A stretch of 64,000 nucleotides of DNA from Orientallactaga sibirica (Eukaryota > Chordata > Mammalia > Rodentia > Dipodidae). The stretch is from NCBI GenBank assembly GCA_036365145.1, contig JAEOAD010000004.1, positions 53,229,001 through 53,293,000 on the forward strand, in the 5' to 3' direction. Both the position numbers and the translations under genes were made by a program. How positions within the stretch are numbered: position 1 is the stretch's first letter; each line of letters opens with the position of its first letter. Under the pieces are notes generated by a model. That model saw only the letters and a list, made by a program, of their open reading frames with translations, did not search any database and was not told where the DNA came from. This document shows, in pieces, positions 33,861-43,693 of this stretch.

Positions 33861-34090
33861 CTGTGTGGTGATTTCAATGTAAAGTGTCCCTAGTAAACCC
33901 CTGTGTTTGAAGATATAATCCCCAATTGGTGGCACTGTTAGGGAATGTTTGGAATGTTTAACAGGTTGAGCCAATTTCTCTTTCTCTCCCTCTACTTGCT
34001 CCCTGCTGGTGTAAGATGGACTCAAATTTATAGTTATGAGCAAATTACTGATATCATTGAATCCCACAAATAAAATAATTAAATATATCT
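33861..34090 (+). mobile_element. Truncated MaLR-type LTR, sense
   Basis: It starts TGTGGTGATTTCAATGTAAAGTGTCCC, followed by TCCCCAATTGGTGGCACTG and TGAGCCAATTTCTCTTTCTC, as in MT/ORR1-like MaLR LTRs. It agrees with the sense reading of the 11.0 kb LTR. The 3' part fades out. Confidence 0.7.
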
Positions 34091-34250
34091 CATCCAAGTA
34101 CCTCTGCAAATGCTCAAATTTAAGATTTGAAGCAGACTAAGGAGTACTCAGATGAAGAGAGAAATCAGGAATAGGTGAAAATATGGTATCACTTACTGAC
34201 TTTGTAATGTCTCTCTGAGCAAATGATTCTATAACAATTTCCCAAATACA

Positions 34251-34440
34251 GGCTGAGGAGATTGCTCAGTGGTTAAAGGCACTTGTTTGCAAAGCCTAAT
34301 GGCCCAGGTTTGATTCTCCAGTACCCAAGTAAAGCCAGATGCACAAAGTAACACATGTGTTTGCAGTGTCAGGAGGTCCTGGCAAAGCCACACTCTTTTC
34401 TCTCTAAATATCTTTCTCTCTTAAATAAAAATATTTTTAA
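34251..34440 (+). mobile_element. DIP-like SINE
   Basis: GGCTGAGGAGATTGCTCAGTGGTTAAAGGCAC, GGCCCAGGTTTGATTCTCC and GTGTTTGCAGTGTCAGGAGG, then C/T stretch and AAATAAAAATATTTTTAA tail. Confidence 0.88.
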
Positions 34441-35164
34441 AAAGATTTTCACAAATATAAAATAACTTTCCCACAGTGAAAGTCAGTTTTCTAGTTCAAA
34501 TACATAATAATTTGAAGTATATCTACCTGAAACATTATAGAAACAAATTAGGTCAAAAATAATTATTTTCCTAAAATGATATCTTAGAGTATGTTAATAC
34601 TTTAAGACTGTATAGTCCACAAAATATACCAATTTATCTTAATAATTTTGTGAGACTTAGTTTTGAAAATCAAGTAGTTTTTCTACTGTAGGACTTCTCA
34701 AAGCCACTAACATATTTGCATGCACTATGTAGACATGTACTAAGCATATACCAGTTCTCAAGTCTGTTTACCTTGGAACTGAGATTTTGGAGAAAAGCTG
34801 ATAAAATCAGTTCCAGCATTATAGAATCTTCAGATATTGCTTAACTTAGTGAATTCTGTGGCACTTCTTAAAATTCTGTTATCAAGTGTTTGTGTAAGTG
34901 TGCGCTTTAGATCCTAGAGAGCACAATGGATCTAAGCAGCTGAATGTCTCAATCCTCATCCCACTTCATGAAACAGCATTTAAAATGTTAGCTCTTAAAC
35001 ATTAGAGAGCTAAGATTTTATTTAAAGACAAAAAAGAAATGATGTGGCAGCTTAAAATAAACACCCAATGTCTGTAATCAAAATCACTCAACAAAATCTT
35101 GTTTGCTTTTCATAGTACTGTCAGTCTATTGCTAAATTATTCTACTTGCAAAGAGCACATAAGT
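34441..35164. other. Unassigned AT-rich stretch
   Basis: No repeat family or gene is recognised. Confidence 0.45.
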
Positions 35165-35571
35165 TGGGGTCCCCCCAGGGCCATCCCAGGAGGGACCACA
35201 GGATCTCTGCCGTGTAGGGGGTGAGAGGCGTGGAGTCCTGACACAGACTCAGGGAGTTGTGTGGAAGCAGGCTGAAGGCGAGGTGCTGCAAACTCATTCA
35301 TTAAAGGAAGTGTAGGGGGTTTAAAGAGTTTGACTGGCCAATCATTGTATGGGGTGGTCCCCTTCTTGTGACCAATGACAGCCTGTCTTGGGGCAGATCA
35401 TCTAGCAGCAGGTTTCTCACTAGCATGGGACTGCAGCTATTGTCACGCCAGGTGCCTGTGCAGAATGCTGGGTCCACAGAAGCCACTTTCTGATTTCTTC
35501 TGGCATGCAGTCTGGCTAGGGCTCGACCTACATTGTGCCATACACACATATGCTTGGACTATTGTGCTATT
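35165..35571 (-). mobile_element. GC-rich solo-LTR candidate, antisense
   Basis: A GC-rich island-like segment in an AT-rich setting, opening TGGGGTCCCCCCAGGG (its reverse complement closes CCCTGGGGGGACCCCA, a typical LTR end). Read on the minus strand, CTCTTTAAACCCC could be the promoter box, with CCAAT/ATTGG words around 35338 and 35380. The far end and target duplication are unresolved, and the B1 at 35586 sits beside it. A family name cannot be given. Overlapping 67-82 aa readings are not supported. Confidence 0.45.
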
Positions 35572-35585
35572 GTATTGAAAATTTT
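35572..35585. repeat. Left B1 target-site duplication
   Basis: GTATTGAAAATTTT, identical in all 14 positions to 35798-35811. Confidence 0.92.
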
Positions 35586-35797
35586 CTCTTTTCTTTTCTT
35601 TTCTTTTCTTTTCTTTTCTTTTCTTTTCTTTTCTTTTTTTTCTTTTCTTTTCTTTTTTCCCAAGGTACGGTCTCACTCTAGCTCAGGCTGACCTGGAATT
35701 CACTACATAGTGTCAGGGTAGCTTCAAATTCATAGTAATCCTCCTACCTCTGCCTCCTGAGTGCTGGGATTAAAGGTGTACACCACCACACTTGGCT
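35586..35797 (-). mobile_element. B1 SINE with expanded TTTTC tail, antisense
   Basis: The A-tail has become a (TTTTC)n run at 35586-35659. The body has AAGGTACGGTCTCACTCTAG, CAGGCTGACCTGGAATTCAC and GGGATTAAAGGTGTACACC. A perfect 14-bp duplication flanks it, so the insertion is comparatively recent. The Lys/Glu-rich minus-strand reading is the run translated. Confidence 0.96.
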
Positions 35798-35811
35798 GTA
35801 TTGAAAATTTT
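35798..35811. repeat. Right B1 target-site duplication
   Basis: GTATTGAAAATTTT, exact partner of 35572-35585. Confidence 0.92.
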
Positions 35812-35959
35812 ATGTTAAGATATCTTCTTTATAATCAAAACCCAGTATATATTTATCACTTTATCTTGTGTTAAGTTAATAATGGTCATTTGATGCATTT
35901 CTAACCTTCAATTTGATTGTAATGATCACTCAATTTTAAGACAATAAGTATGTTGAAAA

Positions 35960-35960
<1 letters not shown>

Positions 35961-36013
<53 letters not shown>
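35961..36013. repeat. (AT)n microsatellite
   Basis: About 25 AT units with one early CA interruption. Potentially cruciform-forming and polymorphic. Confidence 0.97.
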
Positions 36014-36015
<2 letters not shown>

Positions 36016-36960
36016 TATAGTTCCATAATGGATTTAGCATTAAAAATTTCCTTGTGTGTTACAATTATAAGATGCTAATGCCAGAACACTAGAAATTTTC
36101 TCAGTATAGGTTACAAGTAAAAAATGTAAACTTATCAAAGCCTATAAAATGAATAATACTTCAAGAAACAGTTATTTTAATGTCAACCTGTTAATTAAAA
36201 TAGAAAGACCAAATAACAATGCTCTAGATAATGAGGGAGCATGAAAAATAAAGCAACCATATTAGACAGGACATGTCCTAATGTGTGCCCATCTCTTAAG
36301 ACCTTATCACAATCCAGTTCTGTGAAAATGTTCAGTAAGAAGCCCAATTCACCTGAAGAAAGGTAAACTCCAAAATATGAATGGTAAAATGACAATTTTG
36401 GCACATTTTGAAGAACCTGGTAATAAGTGCAGAGAGTGCTGTTATGCTGTGTTGCTTGGTAAATTATGCACAGTGGAGTTAACAAAAACACAGCTGAAAC
36501 TAATGATGGAGACACTAAGTAACATATAATGATGAAAACACTGACGTATCATGAAACAGCTAGAGAGGTAGATGGAAGTGGCTTCATGAACCACATCACA
36601 AAAGAAGAATCCAACGAAAAATATGAATAGATCAAAATTCATTATGAAGATGTTTCCTTTCCCTATAAATTACACCATGGTTTATAAGCCACTCAGGCTA
36701 CTCACTTCATGTCTTTAGTAATAAGTCTTAGCAATTATGAAATTCACACTATGTGCTCATGTTATAACTCCAAAAATATGATTTCTAGCAATTATAAAAT
36801 TTCAATAGACTCACAACTTATTAGCTATCTAATAATGTGCCACTACCTGATAACCAACTTCATTTAACATTTTCAAATAAACAGTACATGGATTGGAAAG
36901 TCAGGAGTCTTCCTTTTCTTTTGCTTACTACAGAAGTCAGAAAAATACAAGAGGGGCTAC
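36014..36960. other. Unassigned AT-rich stretch
   Basis: A 106-aa minus-strand reading (36195-36515) has hydrophobic runs but no start context, splice signals or recognised domain. I treat it as chance. Confidence 0.4.
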
Positions 36961-36969
36961 ATACATTAA

Positions 36970-37515
36970 AACCTCTCTAAATTCGCAATGCTTATCCCAT
37001 TTAACCTATGCTGACTTCATTCTTTGTTGGAGATTCTGTTCTTTTTCAGAAGGTAGCAAGACTCGAGGAGATAAACCACCCCTTGCATTACAGCCAAGGC
37101 CCAGGTGAAACCACAGAGGAACTAAAGAGATGAGCAAAAGTGCTGCTTCCATGGTGAGCCTGAAAATCAGTGCCAGGATGAAGGAAACAGATACTGAGGA
37201 TACTCAACACATACCAAAGCAGAGATCCAGAAGTTCCTAAGAGTTCATCACTGAAGTAGACTTAAAATTCACCCACCACAGCTCAGGGAATTTTGCAGAA
37301 GAGGGGACAGAAAGATTGTAAGACACACAGATTGGGAAGTCATACCCAGAAGCATTTCCCCCCTAGTAACCCAATAATGGACTGCTGCTCCCACAATGCC
37401 TAACCCCATGGGAAATACAAGCAACCCCACTGAGGAAGGTCCCCAGCAGAATAGGGGCAGGGACAAGGGAAAAGAGGGTACCAACACATGATGTATCCAT
37501 ACAAAATATGTTGTC

Positions 37516-37551
<36 letters not shown>
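36970..37551 (+). mobile_element. L1 3'UTR with (AAT)n tail
   Basis: TTCTGTTCTTTTTCAGAAGGTAGCAAG, GAGGAGATAAACCACC and CAGCTCAGGGAATTTTGCAGAAGAGG follow the L1 3'UTR order seen elsewhere in the window (for example CTCAGGGAAATTTGTGGAAGAGG at 22911). It ends in an (AAT)n tail at 37514-37551. The 5' end is truncated near 36970. Confidence 0.8.
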
Positions 37552-37552
<1 letters not shown>

Positions 37553-37920
37553 GGCATAAAAGGAACATACTTTGTATTGATACACCACCTTTTTTCTCCA
37601 CCCTGCCCAATTCCACAGAGGGCCCTCAGTGGTGTTGCAGGTATTCCCTATGGGGTTGTGGGTTATACATTGTGGGAGCAGCAGTCAGTTATTTTGGAGT
37701 AGAATGAATGTCTCTGGGCATGATGTCTCAACCTGTGGCTCATACAATCTTTCTGCCCCCTCTTCCACAACTTCTCTGAGCTGTGGTGGGTGAGTTTTAA
37801 GTCTGCTTTAGAGATGAGCTCTTAAGTGCCTCTGGATTTCTGCTTTGGTAGGTGTTGAGTATCCTCAGGGTTTGTGTCCTTCACCTTGGCTCTGATTTTC
37901 AGGTTCACTATGGAAGCAGC
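37552..37920 (-). mobile_element. L1 3' end, antisense, paired with the preceding copy
   Basis: Reverse-complemented, it matches 37130-37510 over about 370 bases with scattered differences (for example GTGCTGCTTCCATGGTGAGCC versus GTGCTGCTTCCATAGTGAACC). The two 3' ends meet tail to tail at the AAT run. The Ile-run peptides read across the centre are the microsatellite. Confidence 0.8.
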
Positions 37921-38084
37921 ACTCTTTTTTTTTTCCCTTAAAAATTATTTTATTTATTTATTTACTCCTCAGCATTTTATTCCAGACTACATGTGACCTC
38001 AAATGAGGTCAACTGTCTTTTTTTTTTTTTTTTCCTTTTTTAAATTTTATTTATTTTATTTATTTTTATTTTTTTAATTTTATT
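37921..38084. other. T-rich junction sequence
   Basis: Two T-runs (37926-37935 and 38018-38033) and TTTATTTATT tracts, the reverse complements of two retroelement tails. Between them is TGACCTCAAATGAGGTCA (37994-38011), a short perfect palindrome with a 2-base centre. Confidence 0.6.
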
Positions 38085-38820
38085 TATTCTTATGTATATT
38101 ATTCTGGTTTTACATTCATACGCTTATTAGTCTCCCCAATTCCTCTGTGGTATCACCTGTGGCTTGGCTGAAGTTTGAGGGGTATTTTATCTCCTCGGGT
38201 CTTGCTACCTTCTGAAAAAGAACAGATTCTGCAGTGGAGAGTGAAATCGACATAGTTTAAATGGAATAAGCATTATTAATTTAGGGAGTATTCGAGGCAT
38301 GTAAGCCCTCCTTTAGCCCAAGATGAGTGAGAGCTTGACACTGGAGAGCATAATCTTTGTCTCCATAGGATTCTGAACTGGTTCCCAGTGACAGATATGG
38401 GTTCCTTTTCACTGACCAGGTCTCTTAGCCAAACAGAAAGCCATTGGTTACCCATCAAAGCTGTGTGCCACTATTGCACTGGTGTGTACATCCTGTCAGG
38501 GTGTTTGCTTCTGAGTAGCTGAGACCTCTGGTTGCTCACCCCCCTGTAGCTCATATAGTGCTTTCCAGCTCTAGATGGACTGTCTGGGGACTGGCTCTCT
38601 TCTGGATTCCAGCTAGGTCTTTCCATGCTCTGTGTCAGCAGTATATGGTGACTTCAGCAACAAGGTCTTAGCTTTTGCCTCAAGCAGGTAATCAAGTGCT
38701 CTGACAGAAATCTGTCTTGTTTTGGAGACCTTGTAGGTCTCTCTGATCAACAGCTCATTGTGGGTAGCAACTGATTTCTGGTACTGGGAGTTACAGGCCA
38801 GAGACAAAGTATGTTCTTAG
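38085..38820 (-). mobile_element. L1 3'UTR with internal deletion, antisense
   Basis: The 3' end is TTATTCTTATGTATATTATTCTGG-TTTTACATTCAT, as at 4050-4078. At about 38135-38145 it jumps to upstream 3'UTR (TGCTACCTTCTGAAAAAGAACAG), skipping the segment present at 37130-37480, so about 350 bases are missing. It continues to GACCTTGTAGGTCTCTCTGATCAACAGCTCATTGTGGG-type words that match 5515-5560 in reverse. Confidence 0.75.
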
Positions 38821-38834
38821 TTAAAAAAAAAAAA

Positions 38835-39524
38835 ATTCAAAGGCACCCCCCCAAAAAAAAAATGAAGAATAAAAAAAGAAAAATGTTGCTAGAAGAATTT
38901 ATAGTCTCTGGGGAAGTGTGTGATACATTAAAAATATAATTAATGACATTTTTGCCATATAGTTTCTTTTTCATTTCAATGATATAAAAAAATCCAAGCT
39001 GTAGTTAAAGTGTTGGTTATGTACCACATTCATGTGCTTATTACTAAGGTTTTTTTTTTCAGTACTTATATTCAAGTAGTCTTGTTTTAAAAATAATCCC
39101 CAAAATTAATGAGGAATTTTATTTTAGATATTTAACGTGATATCTGCACAAAATAATACTCCCAAATCACCCAGATTGCATTTATTTTCTTCCCTTTTTG
39201 CAATTCTTTTAGGTTAAGCCTAGGATTAGATATCTAGACACTACTGTCCATCAAATATTCAAGAAAGAATGAAAGCCATTCTAAAAAATGGGTATGTAAG
39301 AGGACATATGGACTTAGTGACACTGCTACAATTCAGTTTCAGTGGCTTGAGTATAATAGTTGATTTGAATGGAAATGGTCTGAAGTTGATTCACAACACT
39401 CCTACCAATGGAAAATGGAACCATTAATCAAATTCAACTTATCACTGGCCTGGGTCTATTAATTTCTTCATTAGCATAATCCCTTTAAGCTAAATATGAT
39501 AATAAAAGAACTCCAACCAATCAG
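38835..39524. other. Unassigned stretch
   Basis: Starts with A-runs and C-runs (38822-38865); otherwise AT-rich with no recognised family. Confidence 0.45.
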
Positions 39525-39630
39525 GTGTCATGGCACATGCCTATAGTCTTCTTCCTACTGGGGAGGCTGAGAGAGAAGGAGAATAACCATGAACTCATAA
39601 GTTGGAGACCAGCCTAGGTAAAGTCACAAA
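39525..39630 (+). mobile_element. Old B1 SINE
   Basis: CAGGTGTCATGGCACATGCCTATAG, CTACTGGGGAGGCTGAGAGAG and GTTGGAGACCAGCCTAGG keep the sense B1 order. Diverged and ending in an AGAAGAAAAAAGAGGAGG tail. Confidence 0.7.
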
Positions 39631-40559
39631 GAAGAAAAAAGAGGAGGAGGATGAAAGGTATTCCAAACTAAGATAGATTGATCTCACAGATAGAAATATC
39701 AGCTTATAGTAAATGGAATGTTATAAAAGCAAACAAATTACATAATGGGATTGTAAGAATACAGTCAGACAAATAAAATTTTATATTTGGTAATACTAAC
39801 AATTTTAATTTTTAATATATGGTGATATAATTTCTTTTGTATGTAAATCCTAATATCTAAGACATATAATGGTATTGAATTAATATCTATAATTTGTCTT
39901 AAAACAGTTAATATGTGTAAGTAGATGAAATAAGATTGTGTGTATGAAATAATACTGTGTTGTAACTGATAAGAGATTTTGAATAATAAGTGCCTTTATA
40001 TTCTACTCCCACCTATGGATAGGTTCAAAAGTTTCCATTACAAAGTGTTTAATGAATGCATAGTGATGATGTTGTCAATTGTATATGTAGGCCGTTCTGT
40101 TCATTTTGATGAGGAATCAACAATTATGCTGAGCATTTCTCTTTTGTTCCTGCAAGTTAACTAATTTTTGCAAGTTTCTCTATTAAAAATATTATTCTAT
40201 TTAGTCAAGCTAGATCTGTGTTGTAGAACTAAATGCTAAAGAGCCTTGCACTAGAGGCATTAGCTCATATAAGTGACACAATGAGAAAGGAGGATGGACA
40301 AAGTACATTACCTAAGGATAAATTATAGAAGAATTTCTGTTAAAAACAACAATTGTAATCATCTATGAAGAATACCACATTGAAATGTGAAAGACTGAAC
40401 AAATTTCCAGAGTTCAAAACCAAAGTGTATTTTCCATCACCACTTCAATTCAGTATTTTAGTAAATTATAATTTATTCAGTAAAACAAAAAATAATAAAA
40501 TTTTAAATGGAAAGATTGGGAAATAAAATTGAAAATAGTAATCATACCAACACACTTTT
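39631..40559. other. Unassigned AT-rich stretch
   Basis: No repeat family recognised; 61-aa reading at 39979-40164 unsupported. Confidence 0.4.
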
Positions 40560-40749
40560 TTGCACAGAAAGTCCAAAAGAACCTATTATTATGAATAAGC
40601 AAGTTTATCAAGGTCAGAGCATATAAAATTCATGTAAAAATAAATTTACATATACTAAAATGAAATAATCATAACAATAAATTTATAAAACGATGCCATT
40701 TATAGCATAAAATTCCTAAAAGTATATTTAAACAAAGATAATAATGTCA
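40560..40749 (+). mobile_element. Ancient L1 ORF2 fragment, left half
   Basis: AAGTTTATCAAGGTCAGAGCATATAAAATTCATG and ATGCCATTTATAGCATAAAATTCC follow L1 ORF2 after the reverse-transcriptase box. It resumes at 42921-43075 beyond the MaLR provirus. Confidence 0.6.
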
Positions 40750-40754
40750 CTCTG
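40750..40754. repeat. Left provirus target-site duplication
   Basis: CTCTG, identical to 42829-42833; 5 bp is the usual ERVL-type length. Confidence 0.8.
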
Positions 40755-41090
40755 TGTTGTAGTCAGGTTCACATTGCTGGCAGGAAACATGTGACCAAGG
40801 GCACCTGTGGGGGGAAAAAAAGGTGTATTTTTGCTTACATACTCGAGGGGAAGCTACATGATGGCAGGGGAAAATGATGGCAGAAGCAGAGGATGGACAT
40901 CACATCCTGGGCAACATCAGTTAGACAACAGCAACAGAAGAGTGAGCCAAACACTGGCAAGAGGAAACTAGGTATAATATCCATAAGCCGCCCCCCCCCC
41001 CACAACCATTAGTTCCAAATCTCCATCAGGTGGGAACCTAGCATTCAGAACACCTAAGTTTTGGGAGGACACCTGAATCAAAGCACTAGA
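40755..41090 (-). mobile_element. MaLR provirus 3' LTR
   Basis: On the plus strand it opens TGTTGTAGTCAGGTTCAC and closes near ACCTGAATCAAAGCACTAGA; in sense orientation the LTR would begin near TGTGGTGGTTTGATTCAGGT as in the partner at 42443-42828. A C-run lies at 40989-41000. About 336 bp. Confidence 0.85.
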
Positions 41091-42442
41091 TTCCACCCTG
41101 GCCTCCATAAACTGATAACCATGCATGATGTAAAATGCAAAGCATTCAGTCCATCTGTAAAAACCACCATAGTTTTTATTAATCCTAATAATGTTCAAAC
41201 ATTCCCCATAGTACAAGATCTTTTAACTGACCCTCAATACCAAAATATCCACCCAAAACCTATAATGGCACAGAATAAACACTCACACTGCAAAAGATGG
41301 CATTTAAGCATAGAAAAGAAATATTCAATCAATACAGTATTTAAACAGAGCAAATATCAAACTCTGTAGCTCCATGTTCACCAACTCTTGCCAAGTCACC
41401 AAGTCGATAATTCTAACCAGCAACAAGTCTCTGGAGTTCCAATCTGCCCCTCCAGCTAGGCTACTCACAGTCCTGAAAAACTTCATCTGGGACCAGCAGC
41501 TCTACTTAGCAAGCCATCTCATGGTCCTGGCATCTTCACTGGGTCTCCACTGCAACGGCTCCATCAGGTCTCCATGCAGGCATCCAGAAAACCTGCTACA
41601 CACTGCCCATGGCTGTTTCCAAAACATAAGACCATGTTGCAAATTCAATGACCCTCTCTTTTCTGCATTTCTTATACTCCATAATATCGGGGGGGGGCAA
41701 TTTGTTCATCCAGTGTGCAATAAAGCAGACTTTGAAGAACAAGACACTCCATCATTCAGACCCTTTCAAAAGACTGCATTCTTTCTTTTGTCCCCATTCA
41801 GGTCAGCTGGCCCAATCTCAAAGGTTATAATCTCTCATACAATTGCAGCTAAATCAGTAGAAGTTTTGGCCCAAAGATTTCATTTTTTCTTTACTATATC
41901 CCTCTGCTCACACCAATCTATTTCTATCTAATGCAACCCTACACAAATTCTCAGGACATGGACATAATTGCAGGTCTCTCACACAAACTGATTGTAGCCC
42001 AGTCCAGGCAAAGCTCCTTCTCACCCTCCTCAGCCAAACCTCACAGTCATTAGTTCTTACTGCATTCAGGGCTTTCAACTCTGACCAGAATGGTCCATCA
42101 AACTGTACTTACACCACTGCAAGGAATCTCTTAGGCCAAGATTTCAAAATCTTCACATTCCTCTTAAATATCAGCTCCAAAGAGAGAGAGAGAAAGAAAG
42201 AAAGAAAAGAAAAAACAGAAAGAAAGAAAAAAAATAAGCTCCAGTACTCAGGAGGCAGAGGTAGGAGGATCGCCATGAGATTGAGGCCACCCTGAACCTA
42301 CATAGTGAATTCCAGAATTCCAGATCAGCCTGGGCTAGAGTGAGACCCTACCTCAGAAAAAAAAAAAATCAGCTCCAAAAGGCCAAAAGCCACACAGTTA
42401 GGGGTCTGGTAGCAATGGCAACACTTCTGGTACCAACTTTAC
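41091..42442 (-). mobile_element. MaLR internal region
   Basis: Matches the plus-strand internal region at 54630-55678 along its length, for example GCAATAAAGCAGACTTTGAAGAACAAG versus the reverse complement of CTGTTCTTCAAAATCTGCTTTATTC. No reverse transcriptase, integrase or gag frame is open. The 185-aa plus-strand reading at 41374-41931 is antisense to it, and its counterpart at 54775-55035 is likewise antisense. Confidence 0.8.
42170..42379 (+). mobile_element. 5'-modified B1 inside the MaLR, with duplication
   Basis: ATCAGCTCCAAA at 42170-42181 and 42368-42379 is a perfect 12-bp duplication. Between them are a GAAA-rich run (42182-42232) and a B1 body lacking its first part: CTCAGGAGGCAGAGGTAGGAGG, ATTGAGGCCACCCTGAACC, TGGGCTAGAGTGAGACCC and an A-tail. 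The insertion postdates the provirus. Confidence 0.92.
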
Positions 42443-42828
42443 TATTGCAGTCAGGTTCACCTTGCTTCCAGAAAACACTTTACCAAGAGCAGCTTTGGGT
42501 AAAAAGTTTTTTGTTTTGTTTTTTTTGTTTTTGTTTTTGTTTTTGTTTTTGTTTTTGTTTTTGTTTTTGGCTTACAGATTCCATGATGGCAAGGGTAAAT
42601 GATGGCATGAGCAGAGATTGGATATCACCTCCTGGGTAACATCAGATGAACAACAGCAACAGGAGAGTATGTCAAACACTGGGAAGGGAAACTGACTAGA
42701 ATACTCATAAACCCACCTGCAATAACACAGTGCCTCCAGGAGGCTTTATTTTTCAAATCTCCATCAGCTGGGAACCTAGCATTCAGAACACCTAAGTTTA
42801 TGGGAAACACCTGAATCAAACCACCACA
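42443..42828 (-). mobile_element. MaLR provirus 5' LTR
   Basis: Opens TATTGCAGTCAGGTTCACC and closes CACCTGAATCAAACCACCACA on the plus strand. It is longer than its partner, mainly because a (TTTTTG)n run has grown at 42509-42570 where the partner has only a short T-run. Confidence 0.85.
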
Positions 42829-42833
42829 CTCTG
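42829..42833. repeat. Right provirus target-site duplication
   Basis: CTCTG, partner of 40750-40754. Confidence 0.8.
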
Positions 42834-42857
42834 ATACATAGAACACATTATTGAGAG

Positions 42858-42920
42858 AGGGCTAGGGTTCAACTCAGTGGTAGAGTATTTGCCTAGCATG
42901 TCCCAGGTCCATATATATAA
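42858..42920 (+). mobile_element. ID-like SINE
   Basis: GGGCTAGGGTTCAACTCAGTGGTAGAGTATTTGCCTAGCATG-type head; the 3' part is lost in an ATATATATAA tail. Confidence 0.75.
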
Positions 42921-43075
42921 ATTTTGTATGATTTTTAAAACTAATAGGTAACACCATGTTCATGGATTTGAGTATGATTCAATATTATAAAAAAATCATC
43001 TTTGTCAAATTGATGCATCCAACATACTCCTAATCAAAAATTCAAAGAGCTTTTGTTTTAATAAGAAAAGTAGGA
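42921..43075 (+). mobile_element. Ancient L1 ORF2 fragment, right half
   Basis: ACCATGTTCATGGATTTGAG and CATACTCCTAATCAAAAATTC are downstream ORF2 words, in order with 40560-40749. Frames are destroyed. Confidence 0.6.
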
Positions 43076-43199
43076 GAGATTGGGTTGAGTATCAGTGTTG
43101 AATGCCAGAGATAGGCACCATTCTGTGGAGGCTGCTGGGGAGGGAATAAACCAAGGCCAGCTCAGTGATAACACAGAAAATGAGGAAAAAGAAAGATCA

Positions 43200-43647
43200 A
43201 TTGATAAGATAATAAAATAGCCTACTGCTTACCTTGAGTCCTTCCACCTTTACCATATCTGCCAGGAACCAGGAGAAATTGCACAGGAAGTTGCTACATG
43301 AATACTGCTCTTACTGCTAGCCTGACAACCAGCTTCAAGGCAATGTTGACAAATAAAACCCATCAAAGTAGTAATCCAGAGGCTATGGAGAACACAACAC
43401 TAAATCAGACTGTCAGCTGGCCTGCCATGGCTCAGGGAACACTGTGGAAGAGGTGACAGAAAGATAGTAAGAGCCACCAAGTGGATAGGAATACCCTGAG
43501 GCATAGTCCTCCCTCTCCCACTACCCCACAGGGACTGACTGAGGACCTCTTGGACCTCATAATAAATACCATTACCCCACTGAAGGGCTCCCAGGGGTAA
43601 TGGGAGCAAGGGTGAGAAAAACAAAGAGTATAATTTGTTTCAAACAT

Positions 43648-43649
<2 letters not shown>
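43200..43649 (+). mobile_element. L1 3'UTR copy
   Basis: GCCATGGCTCAGGGAACACTGTGGAAGAGGTGACAGAAAGATAG and ACCCCACTGAAGGGCTCCCAGG follow the L1 3'UTR order of 37280-37460. The tail is the TG microsatellite that follows. Confidence 0.7.

Positions 43650-43690
<41 letters not shown>
43650..43690. repeat. (TG)n microsatellite at L1 tail
   Basis: About 20 TG units directly after the L1 3' end. Confidence 0.97.

Positions 43691-43693
<3 letters not shown>

Larger units (their letters stand above)
40755..42828 (-). mobile_element. Complete MaLR (ERVL-MaLR) provirus
   Basis: A two-LTR element of about 2.07 kb flanked by CTCTG duplications. MaLRs are non-autonomous relatives of ERVL that depend on other elements for replication. 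The internal region is only about 1.35 kb, carries no intact protein frame, and is interrupted by a B1. The LTR/internal junction matches the sense copy at 55660-55690. The whole element sits inside an older L1 ORF2 fragment. Confidence 0.85.

Noticed and set aside
35443..35676. Lys/Glu-rich minus-strand reading
   Set aside because: Translation of the TTTTC run in a B1 tail.
36195..36515. 106-aa minus-strand reading with membrane-like hydrophobic runs
   Set aside because: Hydrophobicity is expected from T-rich codons; no start context, splice sites or homologous pattern that I recognise.
37269..37616. 115-aa minus-strand reading with a leucine run
   Set aside because: The leucine run is the AAT microsatellite; the remainder is antisense L1 3'UTR.
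41374..41931. 185-aa plus-strand reading frame
   Set aside because: It is antisense to a MaLR interior, and a similar broken antisense reading occurs in the second MaLR at 54775-55035.
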